Positions 1 through 12,827 of a stretch of 64,000 bases of DNA are shown piece by piece. Each line of letters begins with the position of its first letter. Position 1 is the stretch's first letter. The translations under genes and the position numbers were made by a program. Below the pieces are notes generated by a model that did no database searches, was not told the origin of the DNA, and saw only the letters and a program-made list of their open reading frames with translations. This stretch comes from Magicicada septendecula (Eukaryota > Arthropoda > Insecta > Hemiptera > Cicadidae): the NCBI GenBank assembly GCA_034769895.1, contig CM068371.1, forward strand, positions 401,341,469-401,405,468. Reading direction: 5' to 3'.

Positions 1-520
1 TTTTTATATATTTATACTGTTAAATAAGATGAGCCTTCATTGCTCCACTACTGCTGATAACATTTTTGCTAGTTATTTAAACTATTGTTAGAAAATTATA
101 CACACAACGATACATCGCTGTGGCTCCTCTAAAGAATGGCGTTGAAATGAGAACGAGGCAAATGTAAATTTGCGCTAGTGTGTGTGGTTCTTACGTCATC
201 CAGCTTTGTCTTGCTGGACAACGCCTCGTTGCACACATTGTATTCAGTGCGTCATTGTTCTTAGTGATGACGGAACCGTGCTATAGCCCAATCATAATTC
301 ATATTGTAGTCCTTCGTCACAAACACCGCCATGGCCTTTTTCGATTCCAGCACGTCCATCGGCGACCTTGGTGTCTTACTCTGGCTGAATTTGCGTTGTT
401 CCTTTTTCCAGAGGGTCAATGGACCTAACCATTCCGTGTTTAAATAATTACATAATACAAAACATTGAAAATACCTATATAACCCATAATTATGGTACTG
501 GGTCATTATGTACTGTTACA
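1..520 (-). mobile_element. Solo or terminal LTR, cut by window edge
   Basis: The segment ends in TGTACTGTTACA, nearly the same terminus as the minus-oriented LTRs of elements B, D and the solo LTRs in this window (TGTAC(T/C)GTTACA or TGTACTGTCACA). I infer a minus-oriented LTR whose other end lies outside the window. The next four bases, CGGA, would be its target-site duplication but cannot be checked. Short ORFs here look like chance readings. Confidence 0.45.
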
Positions 521-1285
521 CGGAGACAAAACATAGACGTTTTGTTTTGTAATAAACACTGCATACTTGGTTGACTAACTCGAGGTTCCCAAAAGGTGAA
601 CGTTGACTACATAGGGAATACAAATTTTTTAAGATATTACCTTGGCCCTACAATTCCGTACCGTTACATGTGGAACTCAATTGATGAAGTTTGTGGACTT
701 ATCCTCCTTATCTTCTGTTATAAGCTGGTTGTCAGCAAATAACATTATGTTTAGATATTTGTTCCAATGAACCTTGATGCATGAATTTATTCGTACTTTC
801 TTCCATTCTTTGGTAAGGTCTTCTGTGTTCACATTAAACAGTCTTGATGACGTACTGCATCCTCATCGTACTTCTTGACTGATGAGTATATGTGTTGTTT
901 TATTAGTTTACTGTATATTTTGTATGAGACATTCAATAATTTATAATGCATGATACAATTCAAATTCATTTCTGGACATCTTTAAGTATTATTCGTATTT
1001 CTTTTCTTGAATATAGAAATAACTTCTGCTATTTTTCACTCTTTTGGAGTTGTTCATTGTGACCAGCATCTATTTAATAAATTTTAACATTATGCTTCCA
1101 GAATGTTCCCCTTTATTTCAGTAATTCTGAGTTTATACCAGGGGCTTTTCAGTTTTTCATTTTTCAGTATAGGGTAAGGTATACTTCCAATGGTTTCATA
1201 AGAGTGACAGAAGTGACACTATATAAATATGTGGCTGCCCAGTCAATATACTTTGAAGAAAGTCTCTGAAAGCAGGTGTATCTTT
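521..1285. other. AT-rich intronic DNA, nothing recognised
   Basis: Presumably intron of the DHX35 gene, upstream of the first visible exon. I see no coding, RNA or transposon signature. Confidence 0.5.
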
Positions 1286-2339
1286 TGTAACTGTTCAATA
1301 AAAATAAAAGTAAAGAAGAAATGATTAAGCCCCGATTATACTCTTTTCTTTTCGACTTACCTTCAAACAGCCAGAAGATTCCCAAAGTTGCCACCACATT
1401 TTTTGGAGGAAATGTGGAAACCATTTCACTTTCCCAAAGAAAACAATTTTGATGAATAAACAAAAACTCCCTTACAGAAAAAATTCCAGGGCCGTTTAGG
1501 CGAACTTACCGACACAGAGAATAGGGTTCGGGTAGAGTGTGTAATTAACTAAGCTAACACATTATAATGAGAAATCTGATTTTATTCTACTAAAACACAT
1601 TGTATCTTTTTTTATTTTTTAATGGTTAAAAAAAATGTAATTCAAAACAAAATAAATAAAAAGAAAATCTTCAATGGCAAATCAGTACTTTTTTAGCGCT
1701 TACTACACCCTTTGTTCTTTCACTCACTCTCACACACTATTGAGATCTCATATTCTGTTGATATTATTTCTTTATTCACATAAAAGTAATTTTATTTTAA
1801 AAAAAATGAATTTTCTACATTTGCGGGAAACTGGTTATGTCTTTATTTTGTACTTATCTCTTCCGATGGGGAGTCTCCTGCTTGTTCCACAATAAGTTGT
1901 AATTTGCTTTTTCGACGAAAAATCACAATAATAATGTTCCGAAAGTTCAAATTTATGTTTACACTTTGTTTCTATTTAATTCACACATTTATTACCATTT
2001 TTAAAACTTTTTTGCAAGAAACTCGGTAGGCCTACCGTAACTGCTCGCGGGCACTCGTAGAACATATGTGTACTGTTCGGTTGCTGGCTGGAGACTGAGG
2101 CGCTTTGCTTTCATTTCTGCGGCACAATTCAGTTCAAATACGCATTTGAAACCAGTTTATTCCGGTCACACTCCACTCGTCCCTCCTTAGGACTGACGTC
2201 ATTTGTTTTTCAGTTGATCGTAACGGCGTCTTATTGCCGGCCGCTCCCAAACTCTGACTTACTTCGTCTTTGTCAACAAAATGCTTTTTGTGTGATTCAC
2301 TGGCTAAAAATATAATTCGTTACATAACGTAATGTTACA
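1286..2339 (-). mobile_element. Solo LTR with 4-bp TSD (CTTT)
   Basis: A 1054-bp repeat starts TGTAAC and ends GTTACA and is flanked by CTTT at 1282..1285 and 2340..2343. It is a close relative, in the same orientation, of the repeat at 45300..46333, which has a different duplication (CAGT). That proves both outer boundaries. TG...CA ends, 4-bp duplications and no internal region indicate a solo LTR left by LTR-LTR recombination. An ACTTAC (minus-strand GTAAGT) at 1355..1360 matches the splice donor found near the 3' end of the other LTRs, so the sense strand is minus. Confidence 0.85.
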
Positions 2340-2645
2340 CTTTATATAATAAATACAGTAACTGTTTGAAGTTCCCTTTTAACAACAATGCATCTGCCTA
2401 CTTTTCCTCCATTTCAGTTCCTTCGCTCATGCTTCTTTATTCCCTTGTCTCTTCCTCCTGTCTTTCTTCCTCATCTCTGCTCTGTTTCCTTCTTCTAGCT
2501 TAAGAAATTGTGACTTAATTGTGTCACCTTAGTTATGTTTTCAAGGTAAAAATTGTAAGTTAATTTCTTACGAATACATTGAAATATTGTTAATAGGATG
2601 TTGCATTATTGTAGTTTGGCTATTATAGAAGTATTTGTTTTACAG

Positions 2646-2808
2646 AAACAAAGAAATCTTCGGCTGATCATTGCATCAGCAACAATTGATGCAGAACATC
2701 TATGTAATTTTTTCAACCATAACTCCAGCAAAAATAAAGACAAGGACACTGCAGTTATTATGAGTGTGGAAGGCCGACTTTATCCTGTTGAAGTTTTTTA
2801 CTTGAAAG
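2646..2808 (+). CDS. DHX35: DHX35 exon a (motif III)
   Basis: The reading starts after a TTTTACAG acceptor and ends at AAG|GTTTG. It encodes KQRNLRLIIASATIDAEH, with motif III (SAT) of DEAH helicases, which couples ATP hydrolysis to unwinding, and finishes with VEGRLYPVEVFYLK, the conserved strand leading into RecA domain 2. Ends in phase 1. An upstream ATG at 2598 lies in the intron and is not a start. Confidence 0.92.
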
Positions 2809-4376
2809 GTTTGTTATTTGGTCAAATGAATCTGTATATTTCCATTTAAAAATATGTGAAAGCTGCAAATAAATGTGGGTACAAAAAAGTAGTGCATGTG
2901 ACGTAACACTTGAGAAAAATAATAGTTTTCTAATGATTATGTTTTATATGTTTGCATAATTACTGAAATTACTTATATGATTACTGGTTATGGTTTTGAC
3001 TACATTATGATATGTAACATTATGCTTTCAAAACAGCTAAACATTATAGCTTATGATTATCTGTGTAATTTTTTTTGTTTTATTTGTTAGCTGTGGGAAC
3101 ATGATTTTGAAACATATAGCAAAAAGTAGTAGAATCATATTTAATATGATATTTCATTAAATATCATTATTTATACAACATTATTATTATTATTATGTTT
3201 GTGGAACCAAAAATTACATTTCTACCACAAATGTGTGGAGAACTTTAATGTTCAACAAGCGTCACTTATGTGTTCCATAGTGTTGGAAACTATAGTTTTC
3301 TTTCTGAATTAATGGAAACAAAAACTAAATTTCTAGCTACTGCATACATCTGGATAATGAGCTATAACTAGGTTTCCGTATGTTTTCACAGTGTCAGAAA
3401 CGTATCTTTATCAGTGAGTGGAGTCGTGGAGGAAAGTTGACAAAGTATAACTTAGGGAATACGTACTGGTTTATATGAATACAAAGTGGTGTTTGAAGCA
3501 ATTGGTTATTTGTTACTTATTCTCTATGGATGGTGTTACACATACTGATCACTCACTCATGTCTCTTTCCCTCGTAGTAATTTCACTTACAAACAGTTTA
3601 AAAGAAAAAAGACTTTACAAAATTGTGTTGAATCCATTTTCTTCCAGTGTAAACATATTTAGATTACTATAAATTTATATCCTTGTGTTTGTAACTAGAA
3701 ATTTTAGAATTTTAGGAATTGTTTTAAAAAAATTACTACTTAAACCTGTGAACTTTGGGGACGGTTTGGGATGTCGGCAGGATTGAAGTGTTCAGTGTGG
3801 TATGTTTTAAAAGTTACCATTTGGATAGACATAAAACATACTAGGCTGCTGCACCATAGGCGGTAGTTTACAAATGTCTACCAAATATTTCAGTTATGTC
3901 TGTGGCAGCCATCGTGAGCTGTGTAACAGACAAGATCATGGAGCCTGTACAGAGATGACAGCATGGGTGTAGATGAAACATTCAGCAAGGGATTTGTAAA
4001 CAACCTACCATGGCTTAATAGCACAGAATGTTTTACATTTGTGAAAGCCTTCATTTATTATTTATTAACACCATTTGAATGCTTTCTAATGGGTTTTGTC
4101 TTCATTGCGTTCATCCGTGGTCCACACCACTAATTCACTTGGGCTACTGATAAAGTCAGCAGCTTTCTGTTGATTGGTAAAGCTGGTAAACTTACAGTGA
4201 AATGTTTCAAATTAGTGTTGTTTTCTGTTAAATTATGTGAACAGTGTCAACGTAATGTTGGATTTGTATAGTAAATTAGCTTTTCTTATAGATTTTAAAT
4301 TATAAATTTATATTTGTATATCACAAAGTTGTCTATTATTTTTCATTGTGAGTTTGTTGGCTATTAATTGTTCTAG
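2809..4376 (+). other. DHX35 intron, AT-rich
   Basis: GT...AG intron of 1568 bp; acceptor TTGTTCTAG. No transposon or gene recognised; a run of ATT repeats occurs near 3181. Confidence 0.8.
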
Positions 4377-4538
4377 AACCAGTACCAGATTATGTGCAAG
4401 GAGTAGTGGACACAGCTGTCAAAATACATGAAAAAGAAGAGCCGGGTGGTATTCTGTGTTTCCTCACAGGTCAGGATGAAGTTGACAGAGCTGTATCATT
4501 ACTGAAGGACACCTTAGCGGATCATAGGAGGACAGGCT
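4377..4538 (+). CDS. DHX35: DHX35 exon b (motif IV)
   Basis: Encodes EPVPDYVQGVVDTAVKIHEK and then ILCFLTGQDEVDRAV, which contains helicase motif IV (FLTGQ), an RNA-backbone contact in RecA domain 2. The donor at 4539 (CT|GTAATT) keeps an RTG tripeptide also present in vertebrate DHX35. A nearby AG|GC site at 4536 is in the same phase and would drop one residue (see findings). Ends in phase 1. Confidence 0.88.
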
Positions 4539-6143
4539 GTAATTATTGATTTAAAATATTTTGGTACAAAAATTATTAAATAGTTCAATGTGCATAAGCA
4601 ATTAAAACTATGCTTGGATGATACATATGGTGGAAGTACATTAGATATTGGGAGAATATTTTCCAGGGATTCAAGTTTTTGTAAATTAAAAAAATATATA
4701 TATGATTATTCTAACTTACATATAATCCAGCTAATGTAGTATAAGAGATGCAGAACATGATGGTCAGTATTTTAAAGTTTCAAGCGTTTTTGTAGGATAA
4801 TAAATTTTTGTACCCACTTCTGCTTAAAAATTGTTAAAACTGATTTGTGTATAACAAAAAACACCCTACAACATTGTTTAGCTCCAGATTATGGACTGTG
4901 TCAATATAGAAAGCAGACAAAGATTGTTGTTAAGCACAATGAAAGTATAGTTAGCTAAACGTCTTATTGTATGTAGTATTTTGAAAGTATTTCTACAGTG
5001 ATCTCGCTTTACACAGTGAACTTAACATACACAGTGCACATTGCACTGTCACTCATTCGGTTCGTTCGGTTCAGGCTCGATTTAGTCTGAAGAAGGAAGC
5101 TGTGCAAGCCGACAAGCAAGCCCATTGACTATGTGTACCATGTTCCTAGTTTCAACTACAGGGAGAAAGATAAGTTTCTCTTTGTAGACAGAATCCATGA
5201 TCAGCGTTGCCATCAGATCACTGTTCTGACATAATACACAGTAGTATATGCCACTTTATCGACCAACACAATCATTCTTGTTAGATGTCTCTCTCTTCAA
5301 TTTTTGTAACTTAACAACAAATAATAATTCCCAATTAAAATCTGAAACTGTATTGTGAATGAAATCTAGGCAGTTTGAGTGTTCATAGTGTTTCCCCACC
5401 ATGTCCTTTGATGTACTCCCCTTACACGGTGTTATAAGCAGTTTACTGTTGTTATATATTATATTAAAAGTTGGTGGTCATATCAAATTGGTACAGCAGG
5501 CAAGGTGAGTAAGCCTGGTGAACTATTAAGCAAACCCTATCCGCCTGTACAGTCATTATTATTATAAAAGATTGAGTAATCAGCTGAATGTTATTGTTTA
5601 TTAACTAATTATATATTGGAGTTCTACCAAGCATCAATAATTGTTCAGTCCACAAATGTATTAAATAGTATGCAACTCCTCAGACGGTCTTGACCAAGAG
5701 TGTTGATTTGTACTTTTAAGAATAATTTTGTATTCCATTTGAATTTGTTTGCCAATAAAACACTTTAATTATTGTTGTTATTATTATTCTAACTAGCCCT
5801 AACAGCCAGAAACATCAGCTTATTCAGTTTAATGTGTATTCACTGATTGTTGTAAATTAAAATGTGCGATTTTCATAGTAATTTGTTACACTAACACATT
5901 GCTAAATAACTGAATATGGTTAATAATTATGTAATATATGCATTGTGTTGTCAAAAACAACTTGTTGAAATTTGTAATATTTCCATTATATCACTGTTAG
6001 CGAAGTTGGTACTAATTCAAAGCAATAATGTTATCTGTTGAAACATTTATATTAAAAAATATTTCAACTGTATTTTAATTTATAAATATGTCTATACTTA
6101 TGAAGTCTAAGGTGAAATTTATATTACTCATTGGATGTTTCAG
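4539..6143 (+). other. DHX35 intron, AT-rich
   Basis: 1605-bp intron ending TGTTTCAG. No recognisable element. Several ATT/TTG-rich tracts. Confidence 0.75.
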
Positions 6144-6290
6144 TAGAGGTGTTAGTTTTACCAATGTATGGATCGCTTCCAAACTCAGATCAACTGAAAG
6201 TGTTTCAGACCTCGCCAAGAGATGTAAGGAAAATTGTTGTTGCAACAAATATTGCAGAGACTTCAGTCACTATCCCAGGAATAGTTTATG
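6144..6290 (+). CDS. DHX35: DHX35 exon c (motif V)
   Basis: Encodes [18 protein letters not shown] followed by [20 protein letters not shown], the motif V region ([11 protein letters not shown]) that senses ATP and RNA. Acceptor TTTCAG; donor TATG|GTAAGT, a strong consensus. Phase 1 at both ends. Confidence 0.93.
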
Positions 6291-6947
6291 GTAAGTTGTT
6301 TTTTCTACTTATTTTACTGTGAATGCAATGATATTTTATATTTATAAGTCATTAGCAAGTCCTTAATAATATTTGTAATATTCCCATAAAAAAGAGAAAT
6401 CTATAAAAGTCTAAATTAACCTATAGTAGTATATTGTATAATGTAATCTGTAGTGTACTCTCTCTACAAAATAATGATTACAACAAAAGTTGCTGAAAGA
6501 TATCACTGTGATGCAGTCCCAAGATACCAACTTTTCACTGCTGTGTTAATATTATTCTACTTGGTACAGCTAATATATTTAAATGTACAGAAACATGAAT
6601 TTATCTGTAGGAAGATTATAATAAACATGGTTTTGTCAATTCAGCATGTTATGATGTGGAGAATTCAATAAAGTATGTATGTATCTGTAGGTGTGTTGTA
6701 TTGAAATATATGCTTGTAGTGTCATCTGTAGCTAAATTGTCTTTGGCATTTTGCAAACAAATTATTTTAAAATATTGTTGTTTCCATTAACTGAATTCAT
6801 GAGTAACACTAATATTAAAATTAACATATCAATCGACTTCGAATGAATTTCCATAATTTGTTTTATATTTTTGTGTAAATAAGAGCATATTCCAAGGCAG
6901 AACAGTTTTTATTGTTACAAACTGAAACTGTATTTTTTTTTGTGTAG
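6291..6947 (+). other. DHX35 intron
   Basis: 657-bp intron with a T-rich tract and TGTGTAG acceptor. Nothing else recognised. Confidence 0.8.
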
Positions 6948-7089
6948 TGGTTGATTGTGGGTTTGTGAAGATGCGGTGGTACAATCCAGAGACATACAGT
7001 GACAGTTTAGTGATTGTACCAATATCTCAAGCTTCAGCTGAACAGCGTGCAGGCAGAGCTGGTAGAGTACGGCCTGGTAAAGCATACAG
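6948..7089 (+). CDS. DHX35: DHX35 exon d (motif VI)
   Basis: Encodes [16 protein letters not shown] and [20 protein letters not shown]. The QRAGRAGR sequence is motif VI with both arginine fingers, essential for ATP hydrolysis in DEAH helicases. Donor CAG|GTAATA. Starts in phase 1, ends in phase 2. Confidence 0.94.
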
Positions 7090-8673
7090 GTAATACATAA
7101 TTTTGGTTCCTGACTCACTGTCATCACCTAACTGTAAGTCAGTGGAAGCTAAATTATATCCCTTTTTTTTTTAAGGTATTACCATATCCATTTTGTGAGA
7201 TAAGGAAAAACTCAGTTGAAGAAGTCATTATAGACAGCTGAACATCATCACTTATTCAAATTATTCTACTCACTGGTTTTGTAAATTTGAGACGGATGTT
7301 TATAAAATTTAGCCAGATAATGACAAGATTTTTCAAAATTAAACCATTGTGTTCTGGTGTTATTACATCATGTGTAAACCAATATTACAGTATTAATTGT
7401 TCATAGTGTTAATAGTTGTATATAAGTAAGATACAATTTTGATGAAGTATATACTGTTGTCTGTCTAGAGTGGTTGAATAAGAGTCTTGCTTTATGTACA
7501 GTAAAGTTGAAAGTGAAGGGCATATGCGCTGAAACCAATGTATGGATGGACGAGTCCACTTTGAAATTGTGAATGGCAGGAGGGTAACGGAGAATCAGCT
7601 GGTATGCAAGTGAAGGTGTTGCCAACTTGTGTGTGATGTTTTAGTTACCTGTACATTGTTAGTTACTTGTGTGATGTACTATCTCAGTCTCGTATTTGTT
7701 ATTATTATTTCAATTTTTTATTAATTTTATTGTTGTTTTACAGTCACTCATTTTTATTAGTTATTTAATTTTTTAGTTAAAGTCTATTGGTAGTTTTTAT
7801 TATGTATTATCGTAATTATTTGTGTTATCATCCAGTAACAAGATTTGTTAAAATGGATACTTCTCCTTCAACTAGCAAAGACAGGAAAGTTATTCATAGT
7901 CAAACACGGGAAGTAATAATAAACAGCTTTTGTTATCCAGGATTAAAAAGATTCTTGCAATTAAATTAATACGAAGAACGCATTCCTTTATGTAATGGTA
8001 AACTGTAGAGATAGTCGAGTGTAATTAAGGAGTGGAAGTGTACAGTTTGCAAATTCCTTTGCTATAACAACAGTCAGAAAGGCTGTAGTTTTTTATGTCT
8101 CAACAGTACACAATGACAGAACCAAACAACACTCAGATATGCTTATAAAACATTCTGATATGTAACAGCAACAAATTCCGATACGTGTGAACAGTACATA
8201 TCATTTGCTTGATTTGTATAGTAATACAATTACAATATTATTATCATTATTTCATTTACGTCGGAAACAATAAACGTATAATTTTGTTTAAAACCAGCTG
8301 TGTGACTGTACGCATGCGTGCACACACACACACACACAGATAGAGATTTGTGGTGACACATTTACAAACAAACCTTAACAGTCGCGAGTTTTTGTTACTA
8401 TTAGAAATGATATTCATAGGTTGGCTGCACCATCACTGATAACAACAATTCTCTTCTCACATCTCACAGCGACTCCCTCCACATTGCCTTTCCCCTCTTA
8501 CCATAAGCGTTTCGCGCATTTCCATGCCCTTAACTTTCAGCTTTGCTATACATTTGTGTTAGTTCCTTACATCACTTGTATATACTAAATATAACTTGTC
8601 ATCGTTCCCATAATTCTCATCCTAGCCTGATGTCCTTTAATATATCCAAGTAATGTCTAGACTCTGCTTACAG
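7090..8673 (+). other. DHX35 intron
   Basis: 1584-bp intron, AT-rich, with a short CA repeat near 8320..8338. No transposon recognised. Confidence 0.75.
8321..8338. repeat. (CA)n microsatellite
   Basis: Short CA dinucleotide tract inside an intron. Confidence 0.9.
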
Positions 8674-8960
8674 ATTGTATACAGAAAAAGATGGCAGCTT
8701 ACTGAAAGAAAACACACCACCAGAAATGCAACGTTCTGAACTTAGCAGTGCAGTTTTACAGCTGAAAGCTTTGGGCATAGACAATGTGCTCAGGTTTTCC
8801 TTTCCATCACCACCACCTGCTCGGTCCCTGGTTACTGCTGTAGAACTGTTGCATGCTCTGGGTGCTATAGATTCTTCAGGGGCATTGACTGAACCTTTAG
8901 GCTTACAGATGGCTGAATTCCCTCTCACACCACTGCATGCAAAGGGTTTGATAAAAGCAG
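8674..8960 (+). CDS. DHX35: DHX35 exon e (winged helix / HA2)
   Basis: After the TTACAG acceptor it encodes LYTEKDGSLLKE, PPEMQRSELSSAVLQLKALG, IDNVLRFSFPSPPPAR and ALTEPLGLQMAEFPLTPLHA. This is the winged-helix and start of the helicase-associated (HA2/ratchet) region, strongly DHX35-like. Donor GCAG|GTTTGT. Ends in phase 1. Confidence 0.94.
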
Positions 8961-9051
8961 GTTTGTTTAGACTTTATACAGTTAACACATGAGAATAAGG
9001 TGAGAGTAGTCTAATTATTTAACATAGCAAATATAAAAATATCTTCTTCCC

Positions 9052-10314
9052 TGTATAAAAACACATTAATTCACTTTTTATTAGTTGTTAAGAATAATGT
9101 TTCATATTTCGTACTTACCACTATTCCGCTCTTCCTTGGGTCCCAGAGTTCGTTCATAAGCGAGGTCGGAAACAGTGTGGGGGTACGAAATAAATATTCT
9201 GACGACATATACATTGAAAAGAAAAACTTCTGTTTAATTTTCTCAAAATTAAAGTTACTCACATTAAACCCCACATAGTTATATGCGCTTCGCCATGAGG
9301 CGTAGTTATGCAATCAAATTAAAATCTTTTCCATTTAAAATTTTATCAACATGATACCATCAAAATAAACATAATTAATCATTTCTTTCCATATTTTAAC
9401 AAGGGTACAAAATATTTACTTGCTTATTATTAAAACCATAATATTAAAATATACATACAAATTACCATAAACATATTGTATTTGAAAGCTGCCCAGCCTG
9501 CTCTCACTCACATTCATACTAATAGTTTAAACCCCCATTGTATATAAAATTAATGATAATAATATTTTCATTGTGAAACGTTACATGTGTGGCGTCCTCT
9601 TCTCCGAACACGTGGCACGTCTCCCAAAGTCTTTCATTCTCCGGACGTTGAAAACTTTATAATATTTAATAACGTGCGATTTTCACTCTTCACCACTGAT
9701 TGCACTGTTATACATGTTTTTGCAGAATCACAAAGATATTTTGTCGGCCGACTTAAGAAAAAATATGAAGATTTGCCCGTGCAGAAAACTGATAGGTGCC
9801 ACGCGTGGCCTATATTGCTAGTTGACTGGGAAGAGCGTTACCAACATGCCTCCCTCCAAACACTCGGACAGAGCGGAAGTTCAATGCCTTATGATCGGAT
9901 TGTCCGTCACTGTTCATTCAACACATGGTTTTTCCGTGTTTTTGACATGTATGATATTTGGTGAGCACTGGCCGACGTCACAATTGTGGGCTGGACTTAG
10001 TTTATTTCCGTCAGCTAGGATCATGTGTAAGACGAAATTCATCGCCAAGCCATCTTGAGCGTCTTTTTGTCAGCGTGGGTCTGCGCACATGCTGGTAGTG
10101 CGTTTGGGCCTAGATGTCACACAGCCGCAAAGTTCTGAGAATTGTGACAGCACGACATTCCATTTCAATTGTTTCATCCCAGTTCCTTTGTTAGAAACTA
10201 CGCTTTAGATTCAACCGGGTACTGGCCACACAGATGGAAATTGAATTGTGAAATTTTATATAATAAATCCCCAATTTTAATAAAATACAAAATCCCTTTA
10301 ATTTGCCCCGTTAC
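9052..10314 (-). mobile_element. Solo LTR with 4-bp TSD (TCCC)
   Basis: A 1263-bp element begins TGTATAAAA and ends GCCCCGTTACA, flanked by TCCC at 9048..9051 and 10315..10318. Near its left end ACTTACC (9113..9119) is followed by a GGGTCCCAGAG-type motif and GTGTGGGGGTACGAAATAAA, matching the LTR of element A read on the minus strand. I conclude it is a minus-oriented solo LTR of the A/B/D superfamily. Small ORFs inside are unlikely to be genes. Confidence 0.82.
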
Positions 10315-12134
10315 ATCCCTTCTTGGTTCCTTTTCTCCCCCTTCTGATTCCTTTCTCTATGTTAGCGTGGTGTATAATGATTATGTCTTTTGTCTGTTAC
10401 ACAACTACGTTAAGCTAATGTGTTTGTTGTTCAAAGTCCTGTTTCTTCTTACGTAAACGTAAACATACATTGGTGAGATGTCCTACCTTCTCATACCTTC
10501 AACAAATTCTATCCACATATTTACATTTATTTGCTCAATGATAAGGTGACCCTCGTCTGTAACATTTACATTTTGGTTTAAACATATCATTTTACCTGAC
10601 AAATGCTGATTGTCAGGTTGGTTGTCTACGAGTAGGGGGTTTTGTCTGATCGTGTCTGTTTTGCTGCAGCTGGTGAACCAGTTCTGAGGTCTGCTGATTT
10701 GATTTCACACTTTGCCAACTCTACCATTAAAGTAATTTTAGTGGAGTTATTTTGAAAAGAATTTTAGCAGGAAAATCTACCCAAAACTCTTAATGGAATC
10801 TACCAGTTGTTTAGTCCTTCCTCCTCAAGAGTCCCCACTAAGGTATTTCTTCATGGTCACAATTTTTGTTTATTTGATGACTTAATATACTGGAAGCTTT
10901 GATAGGGTCTCCACATGTTAAAAAATAAATAAATAAAGGTACAAGACGTCATTTTCAGAATAAATAAATTTTTGTTTTTTATGTTCCTGTTACTTTAAAG
11001 AAGTCAAGAGAAAAATTAATGCTGAAGTGAGACGTCAGGTAAATAATAAAAAATAATTCCTCTGCCAAACTGGATTTATAATAACTATGGAATAAGCATT
11101 CAGTTTCAGCATCATTTATAATAACCAATCACTGTGATTGAAGATTCAGGCTAAGGCAGATAGAAACTCGTGTTTTGTGGCTGGCCTGACTCAGTCCTAA
11201 GTAAGGAGTTTAAGTTACCTACTCAAAAATTCGTTTCTGAGGGATGATGCTAAAATGGCAAATAAATCAGCTGTTTTGCAGTTTTATTATTGATTGTAAG
11301 TAAAACAATCACCAAGTCACCAGCCACAGCATTGGGGGAATGTGCAGTAGGCATAGAATAGAGCTCCTCACTCTCCCCAAAATGGAATCTAGCATGTTCT
11401 CTGGAGTTTCATTTATGTTTGTACTTTAGATAGTGCTGCTTAGTAGAAATTTATGGGAAATTGTTGGGTTAGAACGGATGAACGGGAAGTTTTGGTAAGT
11501 CTTCACTATAAGATTTAATAAGCCAATCTCAACAACAACAGATGACAAATATAAAAAGTAAAAATATTTTATAGGCTTTGTACTTTTACTTTTCTATTAT
11601 TATTTTTACCAATCTCAACAACAACAGATAACAAATATAAAAAGTAAAAATATTTTATAGGCTTTATACTTTTACTTTTCTATTATTATTTTTACCTGAA
11701 GACAAATTAATTTCCTAGTGAAATCTGTTATTAAATTATATTTGGGGAATTTTTTTTCATAAGACATTCTGATTTGTGTACGTAACCAATCTAAGATTAT
11801 GCACCAAAACTGTTTTACTAATCTGATATGTGCAACTTTTTCAAACGTGTTGAATTGTCCTTTTTTATATTTTAAGGAGAGTAACAATAAACAAATTTGT
11901 TTCAGTTTTAAAAAATGACTGTTGTTAACCATTACAATGTTTCATTAATTATAGTTGTTACTATTATTTATTTATTGGCAGATGTTTAATTGTGTCGGTT
12001 AGATTTAAATTAATTATATAGTTTGAAAGCGTAAGTACACTATGATTATTAAAGAATTTAAAAAAACGTTCTTGTGTAGATTTATTTGCTTTTACAAGAG
12101 CTTTATAATTTTTTTATTATTTGAATTGTAGCAG
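10315..12134 (+). other. Remainder of DHX35 intron 5
   Basis: AT-rich intronic DNA up to the GTAGCAG acceptor. Apart from the 86-bp tandem duplication listed separately, I recognise nothing. Confidence 0.6.
11523..11696. repeat. 86-bp tandem duplication
   Basis: Two nearly identical units start CCAATCTCAACAACAACAGA at about 11523 and 11609 and both end in TATTATTATTTTTACC; they differ at only a few bases, so the duplication is recent. Confidence 0.9.
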
Positions 12135-12452
12135 AATTTGGGTGTTCAGAAGAAATGGCTAGTATCCTGTCATTACTACAAGTGCAGAGTGTCTTTGTTC
12201 GGATTACCAGTGGTGCTGCAGCACTTAAAGCCAGAGTGGAAAGACGAAAGTTTGAAGTCAGCGAAGGAGATCTGTTAACAATGCTCAATGTGTACTCTGC
12301 ATACAGAGAAGTTGTTGAAAGTGAAAAGTCGTCCAAAGCTTGGTGTAACGAGCATTTTGTTAACCATAAAGCTATGAAGCGAGTCACTGAAATAAGAACA
12401 CATATGTTGAAGCTTTTAGAAAAATTGAATGTTCCTGTTGTTTCTTGCCATG
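12135..12452 (+). CDS. DHX35: DHX35 exon f (HA2)
   Basis: After GTAGCAG it encodes EFGCSEEMASILSLLQVQSV, EVSEGDLLTMLNVYSAYREV and KAWCNEHFVNHKAMKRVTEI, the helicase-associated ratchet domain that contacts RNA. EGDxLTMLN and WCxxHF are DEAH-family signatures. Donor CATG|GTAAGC at 12453. An in-frame ATG at 12155 is internal. Ends in phase 1. Confidence 0.93.
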
Positions 12453-12761
12453 GTAAGCAGTAACTGTATTGATAATGTTCTCACATTACTTATGCTCTTG
12501 ATAGTAGTTATTTATTAATAATTTTTTTTTCTGACATTCGGGTCTATTGTGTTAACAGATTAACTTGTTTTTCTTGGAAGACTGATAATGAAAGGTTTAC
12601 TTTTTATTTTAACAATCTACACATTTTTTCCTTTCTGGCTTCAATATTTATTCACTATTCTGCTTGTAGTATATGGATTTTGAATTTACCTAATATCTCC
12701 TGAAATTTTGTCTGTTCTTACAGTAATTTGTGTGTAAAGATAAAAGTTCAGAGTTAGATAA

Positions 12762-12827
<66 letters not shown>

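Noticed and set aside
2598-2849. ORF starting at ATG 2598 as a small gene
   Set aside because: Only the part from 2646 to 2808 is coding, as a DHX35 exon; both ends run into introns.
9086-9271. Alternative LTR start at TGTTAAG with a TAGT match after CACA
   Set aside because: Would give a 186-bp element; the boundaries 9052..10314 with exact TCCC flanks and an LTR-like right end are much better.
9587-9964. 125-codon ORF inside a solo LTR
   Set aside because: No family resemblance, and its relatives among other LTRs are not open in this frame.
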